Part shown: positions 8,251-17,963 of the stretch, piece by piece
Position numbering within the stretch: position 1 is the stretch's first letter
Layout of the letters: every line of letters starts with the position of its first letter
Assembly: GCA_902727915.1 (NCBI GenBank)
Contig: CACVAU010000032.1
Location: forward strand, 1-35,814
Origin: an uncultured Sulfurovum sp.
GTDB taxonomy: Bacteria > Campylobacterota > Campylobacteria > Campylobacterales > Sulfurovaceae
DNA: 35,814 nt
Direction: 5' to 3'
Notes under the pieces: generated by a model
The model's input: only the letters and a program-made list of their open reading frames with translations
What the model was told of the DNA's origin: nothing
Database searches by the model: none
Position numbers and translations under genes: made by a program

Positions 8251-9255
8251 ATGGCAAAAAATCACACACAGTATATATTTAGCATGGGTGAGTTGAAGCG
8301 AAAAGACAACTCAATTGATTTTTACAATAGTAAGGGACATAATTATATTCCTATAGAGGATTTAAAAGAAATTTATTGTTTGGCAGAGGTGAGTTTAAAT
8401 ACGAAGTTTTTAGATTTTATAGCTAAAGCAGGGATTACGATTCACTTTTTTAACTATCATCAAAATTACTCTGGAAGTTTTTATCCAAAAGAACAACTCA
8501 TTAGTGGGGACTTGACCATACGGCAGTCACAAGCATATATTGATAAACGGCTTGTTATTGCCAAGGCGATAGTGCAGGGGATTGCTGATAATGTTAGAGA
8601 AGTGTTGTACCATTATTACAGACATGGCAAAAAGGATTTGAAACCATTTTTGGATTGGTTAAATAAAGATGTTAAAGAATTTTTGGATGGAGATATTCAT
8701 ATAAAGCAGATACTTTGGATAGAAGGGCAGATTTGGAATCAGTTTTATGATAGTTTTCGTCATTTTTTACCTGATGATTTTATCTTAAACAAACGGGTGA
8801 AACGACCACCAGATAACCCTATAAATGCTTTGATAAGTTTTGGAAATACGCTACTTTATACAAAAACAATTTCGGCTATTTATCATACGCATCTGAATCA
8901 ATCTATAAGTTTTTTACATTCACCAAGAGAAGGACGGTTTTCTTTGAGTTTGGACATGTGTGAGGTATTTAAACCCATTATTGTTTTTAAAACTATTTTT
9001 GATTTAGTGAACAAAAAAAAGTTACAGGTTAGTAAACATTTTGATAAGGCTGTGAATTATGCTTTACTGAATGAGCAGGGAAAAAAGATATTTATAGAGG
9101 CATTTGAAGCACGGATTAATGAACCCTTTTTACATCCTAAATTAAAACGGAAAACGACTTATAAAAGTGCCATAAAATATGATGCTTATAAATTGGTGAA
9201 GTTCTTGGTTGAAGATAGAGAATTTGTACCATTTAAGCTGAAGGATAAATGTTGA
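8251..9255 (+). CDS. cas1: Cas1 integrase
   Basis: Metal-dependent integrase inserting new spacers at the leader end of the array. The 334-aa protein has the beta-sandwich N-domain and a helical catalytic domain with E159 (ILWIEGQIWNQF), H223 (LHSPREGRFSLSLD) and D235 (SLDMCEVFKP), the expected E-H-D triad of the I-B branch. One base separates it from the HEPN stop and the start lacks a strong Shine-Dalgarno sequence. It overlaps cas2 by 7 bp. Confidence 0.95.
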   Translation: MAKNHTQYIFSMGELKRKDNSIDFYNSKGHNYIPIEDLKEIYCLAEVSLNTKFLDFIAKAGITIHFFNYHQNYSGSFYPKEQLISGDLTIRQSQAYIDKRLVIAKAIVQGIADNVREVLYHYYRHGKKDLKPFLDWLNKDVKEFLDGDIHIKQILWIEGQIWNQFYDSFRHFLPDDFILNKRVKRPPDNPINALISFGNTLLYTKTISAIYHTHLNQSISFLHSPREGRFSLSLDMCEVFKPIIVFKTIFDLVNKKKLQVSKHFDKAVNYALLNEQGKKIFIEAFEARINEPFLHPKLKRKTTYKSAIKYDAYKLVKFLVEDREFVPFKLKDKC

Positions 9256-9557
9256 AAAGCTACAACTATAATTATGCCATTGTCATGTACGATATATCGG
9301 ATACGCAAAGTGAAGCAGGAAAAAACAGGGTCACAAAAGTTTTTAAAATTTGCAAGAAGTATTTTCATCATCATCAAAAGTCTATTTTTCGAGGGAACAT
9401 TACTCCCTCACGGCTCATTAAATTTAGAGATGAAATAAAGGGTGTGATTGATGAGGAATTGGATTTTGTTTCCATTATTAAACTACAAAATAAAAATGTG
9501 TTTGACGAAGAGGTTTTAGGAACAGATGAGAAGCCTAGTGAGTCGTTGTTTCTTTAG
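9249..9557 (+). CDS. cas2: Cas2 adaptation subunit
   Basis: Small ferredoxin-fold protein bridging two Cas1 dimers in the integration complex. The first strand YAIVMYDISD carries the conserved aspartate (D15), followed by R26 in KNRVTKVFK and the FRGNITPS segment typical of Cas2. Length 102 aa is normal. The ATG at 9249 overlaps the cas1 stop and is preceded by AAGGA only three bases away; TTG at 9252 is an alternative. This is the last cas gene before the TA pair and the array. Confidence 0.93.
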   Translation: MLKSYNYNYAIVMYDISDTQSEAGKNRVTKVFKICKKYFHHHQKSIFRGNITPSRLIKFRDEIKGVIDEELDFVSIIKLQNKNVFDEEVLGTDEKPSESLFL

Positions 9558-9581
9558 GGTGTTATGCTATACTTTAATAAG

Positions 9582-9599
9582 TTCTACTTTTTTGTAGAA
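9582..9599 (+). promoter_or_regulatory. Palindromic operator candidate upstream of the tacA-like gene
   Basis: TTCTAC-N6-GTAGAA, a perfect 6-bp inverted repeat, between a -10 box (TATACT at 9568-9573) and the tacA ribosome binding site. Ribbon-helix-helix antitoxins typically autorepress by binding such palindromes. Confidence 0.5.
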
Positions 9600-9624
9600 A
9601 AATATATATTTAAAAGGATAGCGA

Positions 9625-9891
9625 ATGACTACACAAGTATCTGCTTATATTTCAAATGAGACGAAGAAGAGTTTAGAAAGTTATAGTGAAATGCATGGTG
9701 TAAAAAAAGGCTTTCTTATTGAAAATGCATTAAATCATTATCTTCAAGCTTTAGAGGCGATTCCTGAGGAGTTTATCATTTCTACGAATATTGTTTTGAG
9801 TGAGGATTCATTTAAAGAAGTGATAAATATGATAGAGAATCCACCTGAGCCAACCCAAGCACTCATTGACCTAATGAAAAATAATGATTAG
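9625..9891 (+). CDS. Ribbon-helix-helix antitoxin of a TacAT-like pair (DUF1778 family)
   Basis: 88-aa protein with an N-terminal ribbon-helix-helix DNA-binding domain (TTQVSAYISNETKKSLESYS) and a C-terminal toxin-binding tail ending NPPEPTQALIDLM, which is the hallmark of TacA-type antitoxins. It should neutralise the downstream acetyltransferase and repress its own promoter through the palindrome at 9582-9599. The ribosome binding site is AAAGG at 9613-9617. It overlaps the toxin gene by 8 bp. It lies between cas2 and the CRISPR leader, 68 bp after cas2. Confidence 0.87.
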   Translation: MTTQVSAYISNETKKSLESYSEMHGVKKGFLIENALNHYLQALEAIPEEFIISTNIVLSEDSFKEVINMIENPPEPTQALIDLMKNND

Positions 9892-10399
9892 TATACGTAT
9901 ACTTAAAAAGAGTGATAATAGAAGCAGTTTTTCGTGTGGAGAGATAGAACTTGATTATTTTTTTCAAAAGTATGTAGGTCAAAACCAATTTAAACATTAT
10001 ATTGGGGTTAGTTATGTTGCAACAGATGAACAGAATATTTTTGGCTTTGCTACGGTTAGTGTTGGTAGTTTGATGCGTGATGATTTACCATTAAAGCATC
10101 AAAAAAAGTTACCGATGTATCCTCTTCCTATTTTGAAGTTATCACGTGTTGGTGTTGACAGTAGATTTCAAAATCAAGGTATTGGTAAAAAACTTATGGT
10201 TACTGTGTTCAAATTGGCTCTTGAACAAAAAGAAAAATTTGGTTGTGTTGGTATAGTGGTTGATGCAAAAACAGATGCTGTGGCATTTTATAAAAAACTT
10301 GGGTTTATAGAACTTGAAATAAAAAAAGGGAAAATTCGTACTTACCCTATGCCTACATCGATGTTTTTATCTATGAGTTTAATCGAAAAAGTCTTATAG
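9884..10399 (+). CDS. GNAT toxin of a TacAT-like pair
   Basis: 171-aa Gcn5-type acetyltransferase. TacT-family toxins acetylate the amino group of charged tRNAs and stop translation. The acetyl-CoA loop is seen as RFQNQGIGKKLM, the substrate strand before it as LPILKLSRVGVD, and the C-terminal tail AVAFYKKLGF is typical. The N-terminal part (CGEIELDYFFQKYVGQNQ) matches the TacT entrance region. It is translated from an ATG overlapping the antitoxin stop. The array leader follows at once. Confidence 0.87.
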   Translation: MISIRILKKSDNRSSFSCGEIELDYFFQKYVGQNQFKHYIGVSYVATDEQNIFGFATVSVGSLMRDDLPLKHQKKLPMYPLPILKLSRVGVDSRFQNQGIGKKLMVTVFKLALEQKEKFGCVGIVVDAKTDAVAFYKKLGFIELEIKKGKIRTYPMPTSMFLSMSLIEKVL

Positions 10400-10575
10400 T
10401 TTTTCCAAGCTCCTTTTAACAACATATTAAAGCAAAGTACGATAAAATAGCGTGTTTAGCAAGTTATATGACATTTTATTGTTAAGAACCAAAATGGTTG
10501 GAAAAAACCATCTAAAACATTGATATTATGGGGTTTGAAAATTTTTATTTATTTTCAAACGCCTATTTTATCTTC
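10400..10575 (+). promoter_or_regulatory. CRISPR leader
   Basis: AT-rich 176-bp segment without a gene between the TacT stop and the first repeat. It contains a TAAAAT -10 candidate (10443-10448) and another (TATTAT 10524-10529), a 6-bp inverted repeat (ATGGTT 10494-10499 with AACCAT 10506-10511) and a perfect 10-bp inverted repeat (GTTTGAAAAT 10533-10542 with ATTTTCAAAC 10551-10560, 8-nt loop) ending 15 bp before repeat 1. The degenerate last repeat lies at the far end, so this is the leader side. Confidence 0.75.
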
Positions 10576-13440
10576 ATTGAACCTATACAGTTGTTGTATT
10601 TAAATCAGTTTCCATGACATATAGGGGATTTACAAGATTTATTGAACCTATACAGTTGTTGTATTTAAATGGGGGAAAAGTTAAAAAGAAGAATATACTT
10701 ATAGTTATTGAACCTATACAGTTGTTGTATTTAAATGTTTAAGGCAGATGGAAAAGACCATATAAAGAACCCTATTGAACCTATACAGTTGTTGTATTTA
10801 AATATCAATTTACAATCCTGTGGATAGCTTGGACGCTGATTGAACCTATACAGTTGTTGTATTTAAATAGAGATAAGCAACACTATAAGGGGCGTTATCC
10901 AATATATTGAACCTATACAGTTGTTGTATTTAAATCTTTTCCAACATCTGAAAATAAATTCGGAAGAATATTGAACCTATACAGTTGTTGTATTTAAATT
11001 GAATGAAGAAAAAGAGCAAACCATAGAAGTAAATCAATTGAACCTATACAGTTGTTGTATTTAAATTAGCCAGTAACTCTAATACCACTTACTTCTCCAT
11101 ATTGAACCTATACAGTTGTTGTATTTAAATCTCGTTCCATACATCGTTTCACTATCCCATTCTACAGCATTGAACCTATACAGTTGTTGTATTTAAATTA
11201 AATAGCAAAACATAGTATTCAGAAAATTTATCATAAATTGAACCTATACAGTTGTTGTATTTAAATCCAGTATCTAAAACTCTACCAAAAGAAGCAACCT
11301 TTTAATTGAACCTATACAGTTGTTGTATTTAAATATTACTGGCATAAAAAATCCTTATAAAATATTAGATTGAACCTATACAGTTGTTGTATTTAAATAC
11401 AAAATCAGATGTTTTAATCTTTAGAATATACCTAATTGAACCTATACAGTTGTTGTATTTAAATTAGTATCTATAGTGTAAAAGCTGTAATAAGCTGTAG
11501 ATTGAACCTATACAGTTGTTGTATTTAAATAGAAGCAAAATGTAAAGAGCAAGACATTAAAGATTATTGAACCTATACAGTTGTTGTATTTAAATAGAGA
11601 ATGTTTTTCTTTAATAACAACATGGTCACCTTATTGAACCTATACAGTTGTTGTATTTAAATTTGCTCACCTTTGGCATCTTAATGTTGTTAAGACATTG
11701 AACCTATACAGTTGTTGTATTTAAATAAAAGTGGGTTTATTCATGTGCCAAAAAAGAAAAATTGAACCTATACAGTTGTTGTATTTAAATTCGATTTCAA
11801 AATTCATGTTTTTTCCTTTAAATTAATTGAACCTATACAGTTGTTGTATTTAAATAAAAAAACAATACTGATTTAAAGGCATTTATTAAGAATTGAACCT
11901 ATACAGTTGTTGTATTTAAATAGAGAAGCATTCCCAACTTCATAGATAGCCATTTTAAAATTGAACCTATACAGTTGTTGTATTTAAATATTGAAGATGC
12001 GAGATATTTTATATCAGCTTATAGAACATTGAACCTATACAGTTGTTGTATTTAAATCCTCAACAACATATCTCATTTTTTGGGAGAGAACATTATTGAA
12101 CCTATACAGTTGTTGTATTTAAATAGTATGGTAAATTTTACACCACCTTTTTCGCACTGATTGAACCTATACAGTTGTTGTATTTAAATGGGGCATTAAG
12201 CGAACCGATGGACGCATTCCAATCATTGAACCTATACAGTTGTTGTATTTAAATATCATTGAAGACGGTATGGAGGCTGTATCTGAATCCGATTGAACCT
12301 ATACAGTTGTTGTATTTAAATAAGTCAGGTACGGGTTTAGACCATGTTTTAACAGATATTGAACCTATACAGTTGTTGTATTTAAATGTGCTTTCATTAA
12401 CAATTGTCTCCACTTCTGTGTTAATTGAACCTATACAGTTGTTGTATTTAAATTTAACATAGTGGGTTCAGGACTGGTACAAAACTGTGAATTGAACCTA
12501 TACAGTTGTTGTATTTAAATTTTATTACCATGTTATATCCTTGTAGTTATATTCGTATTGAACCTATACAGTTGTTGTATTTAAATGTTACAAAACCGAG
12601 AAACCCTTCGTTCTCATGCATCATTGAACCTATACAGTTGTTGTATTTAAATCAAACATCTACCATGGCTCCTACAATATTTTTATCTATTGAACCTATA
12701 CAGTTGTTGTATTTAAATTCTACCCAGTCCTCATCAATTTTGTAAATCACGTCATTGAACCTATACAGTTGTTGTATTTAAATGCTCTTTTGTCCACCAC
12801 AGCACAGCTACAGAAGCTGATTGAACCTATACAGTTGTTGTATTTAAATTTTTTATATAAAAGTACGGTGGTGTTTAAAAAGTCATTGAACCTATACAGT
12901 TGTTGTATTTAAATTTTAACCCAAATCCCTTACAAATCAAAAAAACGAATATTGAACCTATACAGTTGTTGTATTTAAATAGAGTTGAGACCCTATTTAG
13001 CTCAGCCTCTAAATCATTGAACCTATACAGTTGTTGTATTTAAATAAAAGATGGAAACATGGTCATTTTTAACATGGACATATTGAACCTATACAGTTGT
13101 TGTATTTAAATTCTGTTGCTGTATCTATTGGAGATTTTGTAAACGAAATTGAACCTATACAGTTGTTGTATTTAAATTTGATTCCACTAGCTACCGTTTC
13201 CATAAGCTTTATTATTGAACCTATACAGTTGTTGTATTTAAATAAAGGTACAACTCGTAAGGCTTCTACTTTGGCTCTATTGAACCTATACAGTTGTTGT
13301 ATTTAAATCGGTTAAGCGCTGGTATGTTTAATACAGCCACTTTGTATTGAACCTATACAGTTGTTGTATTTAAATAGAAGACCTTACGGATAATACATCG
13401 AAGCAGTACGATTGAACCTATACAGTTGTTGTATTTAAAG
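10576..13440 (+). CRISPR. Type I-B CRISPR array, 44 repeats and 43 spacers
   Basis: I counted 44 repeats of 30 bp, starting ATTGAACCTATACAG and continuing TTGTTGTATTTAAAT, separated by 43 spacers of 34-38 bp (mean about 36). All repeats look identical except the last (13411-13440), whose final T is G; this marks the leader-distal end, so the array is transcribed on the plus strand. The repeat forms a 5-bp stem (ATACA with TGTAT, loop GTTGT), and the last eight bases, ATTTAAAT, should be the crRNA 5' handle. Many spacers read as open coding sequence on one strand, as expected for phage genes. By eye I saw no duplicated spacer. Confidence 0.98.
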
Positions 13441-13448
13441 CAGTTTTT

Positions 13449-13478
13449 ATGGGCAAAGGGGTATTTTATTTTGCCCAT
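13449..13478. other. Hairpin after the array
   Basis: Perfect 9-bp inverted repeat ATGGGCAAA (13449-13457) and TTTGCCCAT (13470-13478) between the array and the convergent gene ending at 13491. It may limit read-through in both directions, but no U-tract follows on either strand, so a terminator call is weak. Confidence 0.4.
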
Positions 13479-13490
13479 GTAGTGGTTGGA

Positions 13491-15140
13491 TTAGTTAATT
13501 GTTATTTCTCCTCCACTGGCTTCTGCTACAAATGTATGGATGGTGTCGGTATCCCAATGGCTATTGAAAATTACTTCACTTCCATCTGGACTGGCTCCAC
13601 CATACGTTTCTCCATAACCATCTTTTAGATGTGTTTGTGAAAAGTTCTCTATATTTTCTTCACCTGTACCATCAAGTTTGAGTGCAAAAACACGTTTATA
13701 GCCTGTGTAATGTGTGGTGACATAACACCAACCTCGACGCTTTGTGTTTCGACAACTTACATGACCACCACCATAAGGAGACTGTAGAAGTTTTTTAGCT
13801 GTTTCTTGTGGATTGTCTAGGTTGAAAGTATGTACACCCAAACCTGTCATGAATTGGACAACAACTTCATTGTTATCTGTGTCATAACCCATGTCACCAT
13901 GTCCACCTGAACTATATAGATTACCCCCATACTCATATTGTAATTTCATTGGGTTTTCAAAGTTAATATCATATCGATATAAACCCTCTTGGTAATTATC
14001 TTTGTTTTTGTTGTTGATGACAATATATCTTCCCGAAGGTGAAACAGAAATCCAGTCCATTTGGATGGGATTCCATCGTTCTGCTTGGGCATTATATTGC
14101 CACTGGTCATCAGGTAATACTTTTGTCCATACACGAGCCTGATTGGCTATATCGTATAAGATGAGATAGATAGTAGTATCGTTTGTTTTTTTGGCTGAGA
14201 AAAGAACATATTTGTCAAGATAATCTATGTTGCCTTCATGAGGGCCTATATGGATTTTTTCATAATCAGAAAAATCTTCTAAAATATTTGAACAGTCGAT
14301 ATTGTTTGGATTAACTTGACCATTGATTAAACGGTTAGCCGTATCGAGTACAAAGAAACGGTTTGCTTCAATATTTGACCATCTAAAATAATCTGAACTT
14401 CTATTACATAAAGTAGAATAAGGATTGTCAATATTTTTGGTCAGAATATTCTCTTCTAATGTATTGGCATTATAAAGTCTGCTTCCTACACGAAGTAATT
14501 TCATGTTGCTGTTCCATGTTTGTACTTTGGGATAATTGGCAATAGAATCGTCATTTTTGGCTACCATTGTGATACGTGTGTCATAAACAGAATCAACTGT
14601 GGGGGTATAAACAACAGGCTTAAGTACTTCATTATCGGTTATTCTCTTTTCAAGGTTTGTGCTAAGAGGATATTTTTTAGGTGGGGTAGGAAAAAAGTTA
14701 CTGATAGTGATTTCAGAGAAGTTAATGTTTGAATTTTGGTAATCAAAAATTTTACTTTGATGGATTGTTTGACCCATGCCATCAAATACTTTCACTTGAA
14801 ATTTAGCATCTTCAGGATAGGCATTATTAATCAAAATACTTATTCTTTCACCATTTATCGTACCATAAATAGCAGTGTTTTTTTGAGACTTTTCCATAAG
14901 AGGCATATGGTCAGTATAAATAGCAACTTCATATTTTTGCCCATTAATCATTGTTATAACTTTTGCATGATGGGCATTGTTATCTTTTGCTTTAACCATT
15001 AAATCAAAAGTTATGGTTGAAAAGCAGGGGTTAGGACTTTGTATGCCCATGTTTGTATTTAGACCTATACCCATGGAAAATGGATTGGCATATAGCAGTT
15101 GTAAATTCCATAATAACCCTATTATTATTAAGTTTTTCAT
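13491..15140 (-). CDS. Secreted protein with a predicted beta-propeller-like C-terminal half
   Basis: 549 aa with an N-terminal signal peptide (MKNLIIIGLLWNLQLLYA, cleavage likely after A18 or nearby). The second half carries repeated strand motifs such as SPSGRYIVINNK and GASPDGSEVIFNSHWD, the TolB/WD40-like blade pattern. The N-terminal third looks like a beta-sandwich and contains FQVKVFDGMGQ. The ATG at 15138-15140 is preceded by AGGAG on the minus strand. Two cysteine pairs may be oxidised in the periplasm. I do not recognise a specific function. It converges on the CRISPR array and is divergent from gdhA. Confidence 0.75.
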   Translation of the reverse strand: MKNLIIIGLLWNLQLLYANPFSMGIGLNTNMGIQSPNPCFSTITFDLMVKAKDNNAHHAKVITMINGQKYEVAIYTDHMPLMEKSQKNTAIYGTINGERISILINNAYPEDAKFQVKVFDGMGQTIHQSKIFDYQNSNINFSEITISNFFPTPPKKYPLSTNLEKRITDNEVLKPVVYTPTVDSVYDTRITMVAKNDDSIANYPKVQTWNSNMKLLRVGSRLYNANTLEENILTKNIDNPYSTLCNRSSDYFRWSNIEANRFFVLDTANRLINGQVNPNNIDCSNILEDFSDYEKIHIGPHEGNIDYLDKYVLFSAKKTNDTTIYLILYDIANQARVWTKVLPDDQWQYNAQAERWNPIQMDWISVSPSGRYIVINNKNKDNYQEGLYRYDINFENPMKLQYEYGGNLYSSGGHGDMGYDTDNNEVVVQFMTGLGVHTFNLDNPQETAKKLLQSPYGGGHVSCRNTKRRGWCYVTTHYTGYKRVFALKLDGTGEENIENFSQTHLKDGYGETYGGASPDGSEVIFNSHWDTDTIHTFVAEASGGEITIN

Positions 15141-15308
15141 CTTACTCTCCTGTTAAAATGTTGGATTACAGCATCTAAATTTATTTAAATTTAAAGGATG
15201 TAAAAGAATAGTAGCAGAATATATTTTGTTGAAAATAAATATTTATAAATATAATTTTTGATTAATCTCTTTGATGGTTTTGAGATGAGAGAAAAGATGA
15301 AAAATTGC

Positions 15309-15314
15309 TATAAT
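15309..15314 (+). promoter_or_regulatory. gdhA promoter -10 box
   Basis: TATAAT in the context TTGCTATAATACGC, 35 bp upstream of the gdhA ATG; a clear extended -10 of the type common in this phylum. Confidence 0.75.
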
Positions 15315-15348
15315 ACGCTTAGTAAACCATAATAAATAAAGGTGAAAA

Positions 15349-16710
15349 ATGCCAAGTTCTAAAAAAATAGAAGATGTGTTAAATTATATAAAAGAGTGTA
15401 GTCCTGGACAAAATGAATTTTATCAGGCTGTTGAAGAAGTATTGGAGTCTTTACGACCTTTGTTAGATGAAGATTCGAGGTATTTAGAACATAATATATT
15501 AGATCGAATTGTTGTGCCTGAACGAACAATTATTTTTAGAGTTACTTGGGTGGATGATGCTGGTAATATCCATGTTAACGTTGGTTATAGAGTACAGTTT
15601 AATTCCACCATTGGTCCATATAAAGGAGGCTTACGTTTTCATCCTACTGTGAGTTTAGGAACCGTAAAATTTTTAGGTTTTGAACAGATATTTAAAAATG
15701 CATTAACAGGCTTACAAATTGGTGGGGCTAAAGGAGGGTCTAACTTTAATCCTAAAGGAAAATCTGATAATGAGATTATGAAGTTCTGCCAAGCCTTTAT
15801 GACAGAGCTTTATAAGCATATTGGAAAACACAAAGATGTACCTGCTGGAGACATTGGTGTGGGTGCAAGGGAAATTGGGTACCTCTTTGGTCAATACAAA
15901 CGATTAACAGGAGAGTTTGATGGTGTCTTAACAGGAAAAGGTTTAAACTGGGGAGGTTCAAAGGCACGTAAAGAAGCAACAGGTTATGGCTCAGTTTATT
16001 TTGCTGAAAACTTTTTAAATGCATATGGTAAATCATTAAAAGGTAAACGTTGTGCTGTTTCAGGTTCTGGAAATGTGGCAATTTATACAATTGAAAAGCT
16101 TTATGATATGGGTGCTATTCCTGTCTCCTGTTCAGACAGTCGAGGAACAATTTATCGTGAAGGTGGTATAGACCTGAAAGCACTAAAAGCCATTAAAGAG
16201 ATACATCATGACTCTTTAGAAGCTTATGCTACAGTGGATTGTCAATGTGCTTACATACCTGTGAGTAAGTATCCTGAAGGGGGACATGCTGTTTGGCATG
16301 TTCCTTGTGATGTTGCTTTTCCTTCGGCTACACAAAATGAATTAACATTAATTGATGCGAAAAAACTTCATGAAAATGGGTGTATTTTAGTCAATGAGGG
16401 AGCAAATATGCCAACCACACCTGATGCCTTAGAATTTATTAAACAACAAGGTATTTTGTTTTCTCCAGGTAAGGCTGCCAATGCTGGTGGTGTTGCCACG
16501 TCACAGCTTGAAATGAGTCAAAATGCAAGTATGGCACAATGGTCTTTTGAAGAAGTAGACATTAAATTACGCACCATTATGCAAAATATCTTTAAAACAG
16601 CTTATGAAACCTCCAAAGAGTTTGATTGTGAAGGAGACTTAGTGACAGGTGCTAATATTGCAGGGTTTAGAAAAGTAGCTGATTCAATGATTGATCAAGG
16701 AGCTGTTTAG
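15349..16710 (+). CDS. gdhA: NADP-specific glutamate dehydrogenase
   Basis: Catalyses reductive amination of 2-oxoglutarate with ammonium to glutamate in the cytoplasm. The 453-aa length is right for the hexameric small-type enzyme. The substrate-site lysines lie in TGLQIGGAKGGSNFNPKGKS, the catalytic aspartate in VPAGDIGVGAREIGY, and the dinucleotide fold in CAVSGSGNVAIYTIEKL. The C-terminus (LVTGANIAGFRKVADSM) is typical. The ribosome binding site is an AAAGGTG-like sequence just before the ATG, and it appears to be a monocistronic gene with its own promoter at 15309-15314. Confidence 0.97.
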   Translation: MPSSKKIEDVLNYIKECSPGQNEFYQAVEEVLESLRPLLDEDSRYLEHNILDRIVVPERTIIFRVTWVDDAGNIHVNVGYRVQFNSTIGPYKGGLRFHPTVSLGTVKFLGFEQIFKNALTGLQIGGAKGGSNFNPKGKSDNEIMKFCQAFMTELYKHIGKHKDVPAGDIGVGAREIGYLFGQYKRLTGEFDGVLTGKGLNWGGSKARKEATGYGSVYFAENFLNAYGKSLKGKRCAVSGSGNVAIYTIEKLYDMGAIPVSCSDSRGTIYREGGIDLKALKAIKEIHHDSLEAYATVDCQCAYIPVSKYPEGGHAVWHVPCDVAFPSATQNELTLIDAKKLHENGCILVNEGANMPTTPDALEFIKQQGILFSPGKAANAGGVATSQLEMSQNASMAQWSFEEVDIKLRTIMQNIFKTAYETSKEFDCEGDLVTGANIAGFRKVADSMIDQGAV

Positions 16711-16838
16711 GACTGTCTAATTTTGTGAAATATTCTTTCTATTGTCTTCAAATCATATTGCATCTATGAGCTTTTAAGTCTCTTGTAACGCTTATTGAAA
16801 TATTATATATTAATAATTGTTTAATAGGAGAAATTAAA

Positions 16839-17963
16839 TTGAAACTAGAGCAATATATTTATATTTTAGACAATTGGGATAAACATCTTAATTTAAGTTT
16901 AGACAGTGAAAATACATTGATCTTAGTGTTTAGTTCTTTAGAGACTAAATTATTAGAAACCCCTCTACAAAAATTATTTGAAGCTTTTCCCAAGTCAAAA
17001 TTTATGGGTTGTTCTACAGCTGGAGAGATATATGGTACAACCTTAGCTGAAGACAATTTTGTCGTTCAAGTTATTTATTTTGAAAAAACAGTATTGCAGT
17101 TAGTTGATACTAAGATTAGTGATAATAATACATCTTATGCGTCTGGGAAATTTTTAGCCTCTGCGTTAAAAAAGCCTAAAGCTGTTATGGTATTGAGTGA
17201 TGGATTAAAGGTAAACGGCTCAGCATTAACCAAGGGTTTTGCTGATGTTTTTGGAAAAGAAGTGATGGTTTCAGGAGGGTTAGCAGGAGATGATAATCGA
17301 TTTCAAAGCACTTGGGTATTGGTAGACAGAAAAATAAAATCAGAGACCATTGTTGCCATAGGCTTTTATGGGGAGGCATTTTATTTTGGCTATGGTTCAG
17401 AAGGAGGATGGAGTAGTTTAGGACTCAAGCGAAAAGTTACTTCCTCTTCAGCCAATGTTTTATATCAATTAGACAATCAACCAGCTTTAGCACTTTATAA
17501 GCACTATCTTGGAGAACGTGCTGATGGTTTACCCAGTACAGGACTTCTTTTTCCGTTAGGATTATATGATAATGATGAGATTAAAGTGAGAAGCATTTTA
17601 TCGGTAGATGAAGTAGAACAGTCCATTACTTTTGCAGGAGATATTCCTGAAAACAGTACAGTTAGTTTAATGAAGTCAAGTTTTAAGAGTCTTACTACAG
17701 GGGCTTCTATGGCTGTTAAAAAGATTGATTTTGGAGAAAAAATTTGTAATCAATATTGTTGTGTTGCGATTTCTTGTGTGGGACGAAAATTGGTATTGGG
17801 TCAAAGAGTTGAAGATGAAATAGAAGCTGTTTTCTCAGCATTTCCTTTTGATAATGTGATGCAAATAGGCTATTACTCTTATGGTGAAATTTCTCCTACT
17901 GTAGAAGGTCAATGTGATTTATACAATCAAACAATGACGGTGATGTTATTTGGCGAATTCTAA
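16839..17963 (+). CDS. FIST-domain sensory protein
   Basis: 374 aa with FIST_N and FIST_C domains, a predicted small-ligand (possibly amino-acid) sensor found next to signalling proteins. The N-domain motif MGCSTAGEIYG (about residues 52-62) and the GGLAGDDNRF segment are diagnostic; FIST_C runs over the last 150 residues. It starts with TTG, supported by AGGAG at 16826-16830, eight bases upstream. Its end overlaps the next gene, a diguanylate cyclase/phosphodiesterase, by 14 bp, so the sensor probably controls that enzyme. No membrane segment is visible, so both appear cytoplasmic. Confidence 0.93.
   Translation: MKLEQYIYILDNWDKHLNLSLDSENTLILVFSSLETKLLETPLQKLFEAFPKSKFMGCSTAGEIYGTTLAEDNFVVQVIYFEKTVLQLVDTKISDNNTSYASGKFLASALKKPKAVMVLSDGLKVNGSALTKGFADVFGKEVMVSGGLAGDDNRFQSTWVLVDRKIKSETIVAIGFYGEAFYFGYGSEGGWSSLGLKRKVTSSSANVLYQLDNQPALALYKHYLGERADGLPSTGLLFPLGLYDNDEIKVRSILSVDEVEQSITFAGDIPENSTVSLMKSSFKSLTTGASMAVKKIDFGEKICNQYCCVAISCVGRKLVLGQRVEDEIEAVFSAFPFDNVMQIGYYSYGEISPTVEGQCDLYNQTMTVMLFGEF

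Noticed and set aside
12259..13306. Three open frames of 67-79 codons inside the array
   Set aside because: They consist of repeated translations of the CRISPR repeat (EPIQLLYLN) and have no ribosome binding site.
10576..13440. Self-targeting spacers against genes in this window
   Set aside because: I saw no spacer matching other parts of the window by eye; a full search was not possible.
13449..13478. Strong terminator for the array
   Set aside because: The stem is perfect but no U-tract follows on either strand; kept only as a hairpin.
15183..15190. ATTTAAAT resembling the repeat handle elsewhere (also near 19812)
   Set aside because: Only eight AT-rich bases match and no GGTTCAA occurs at the required distance, so chance explains it.
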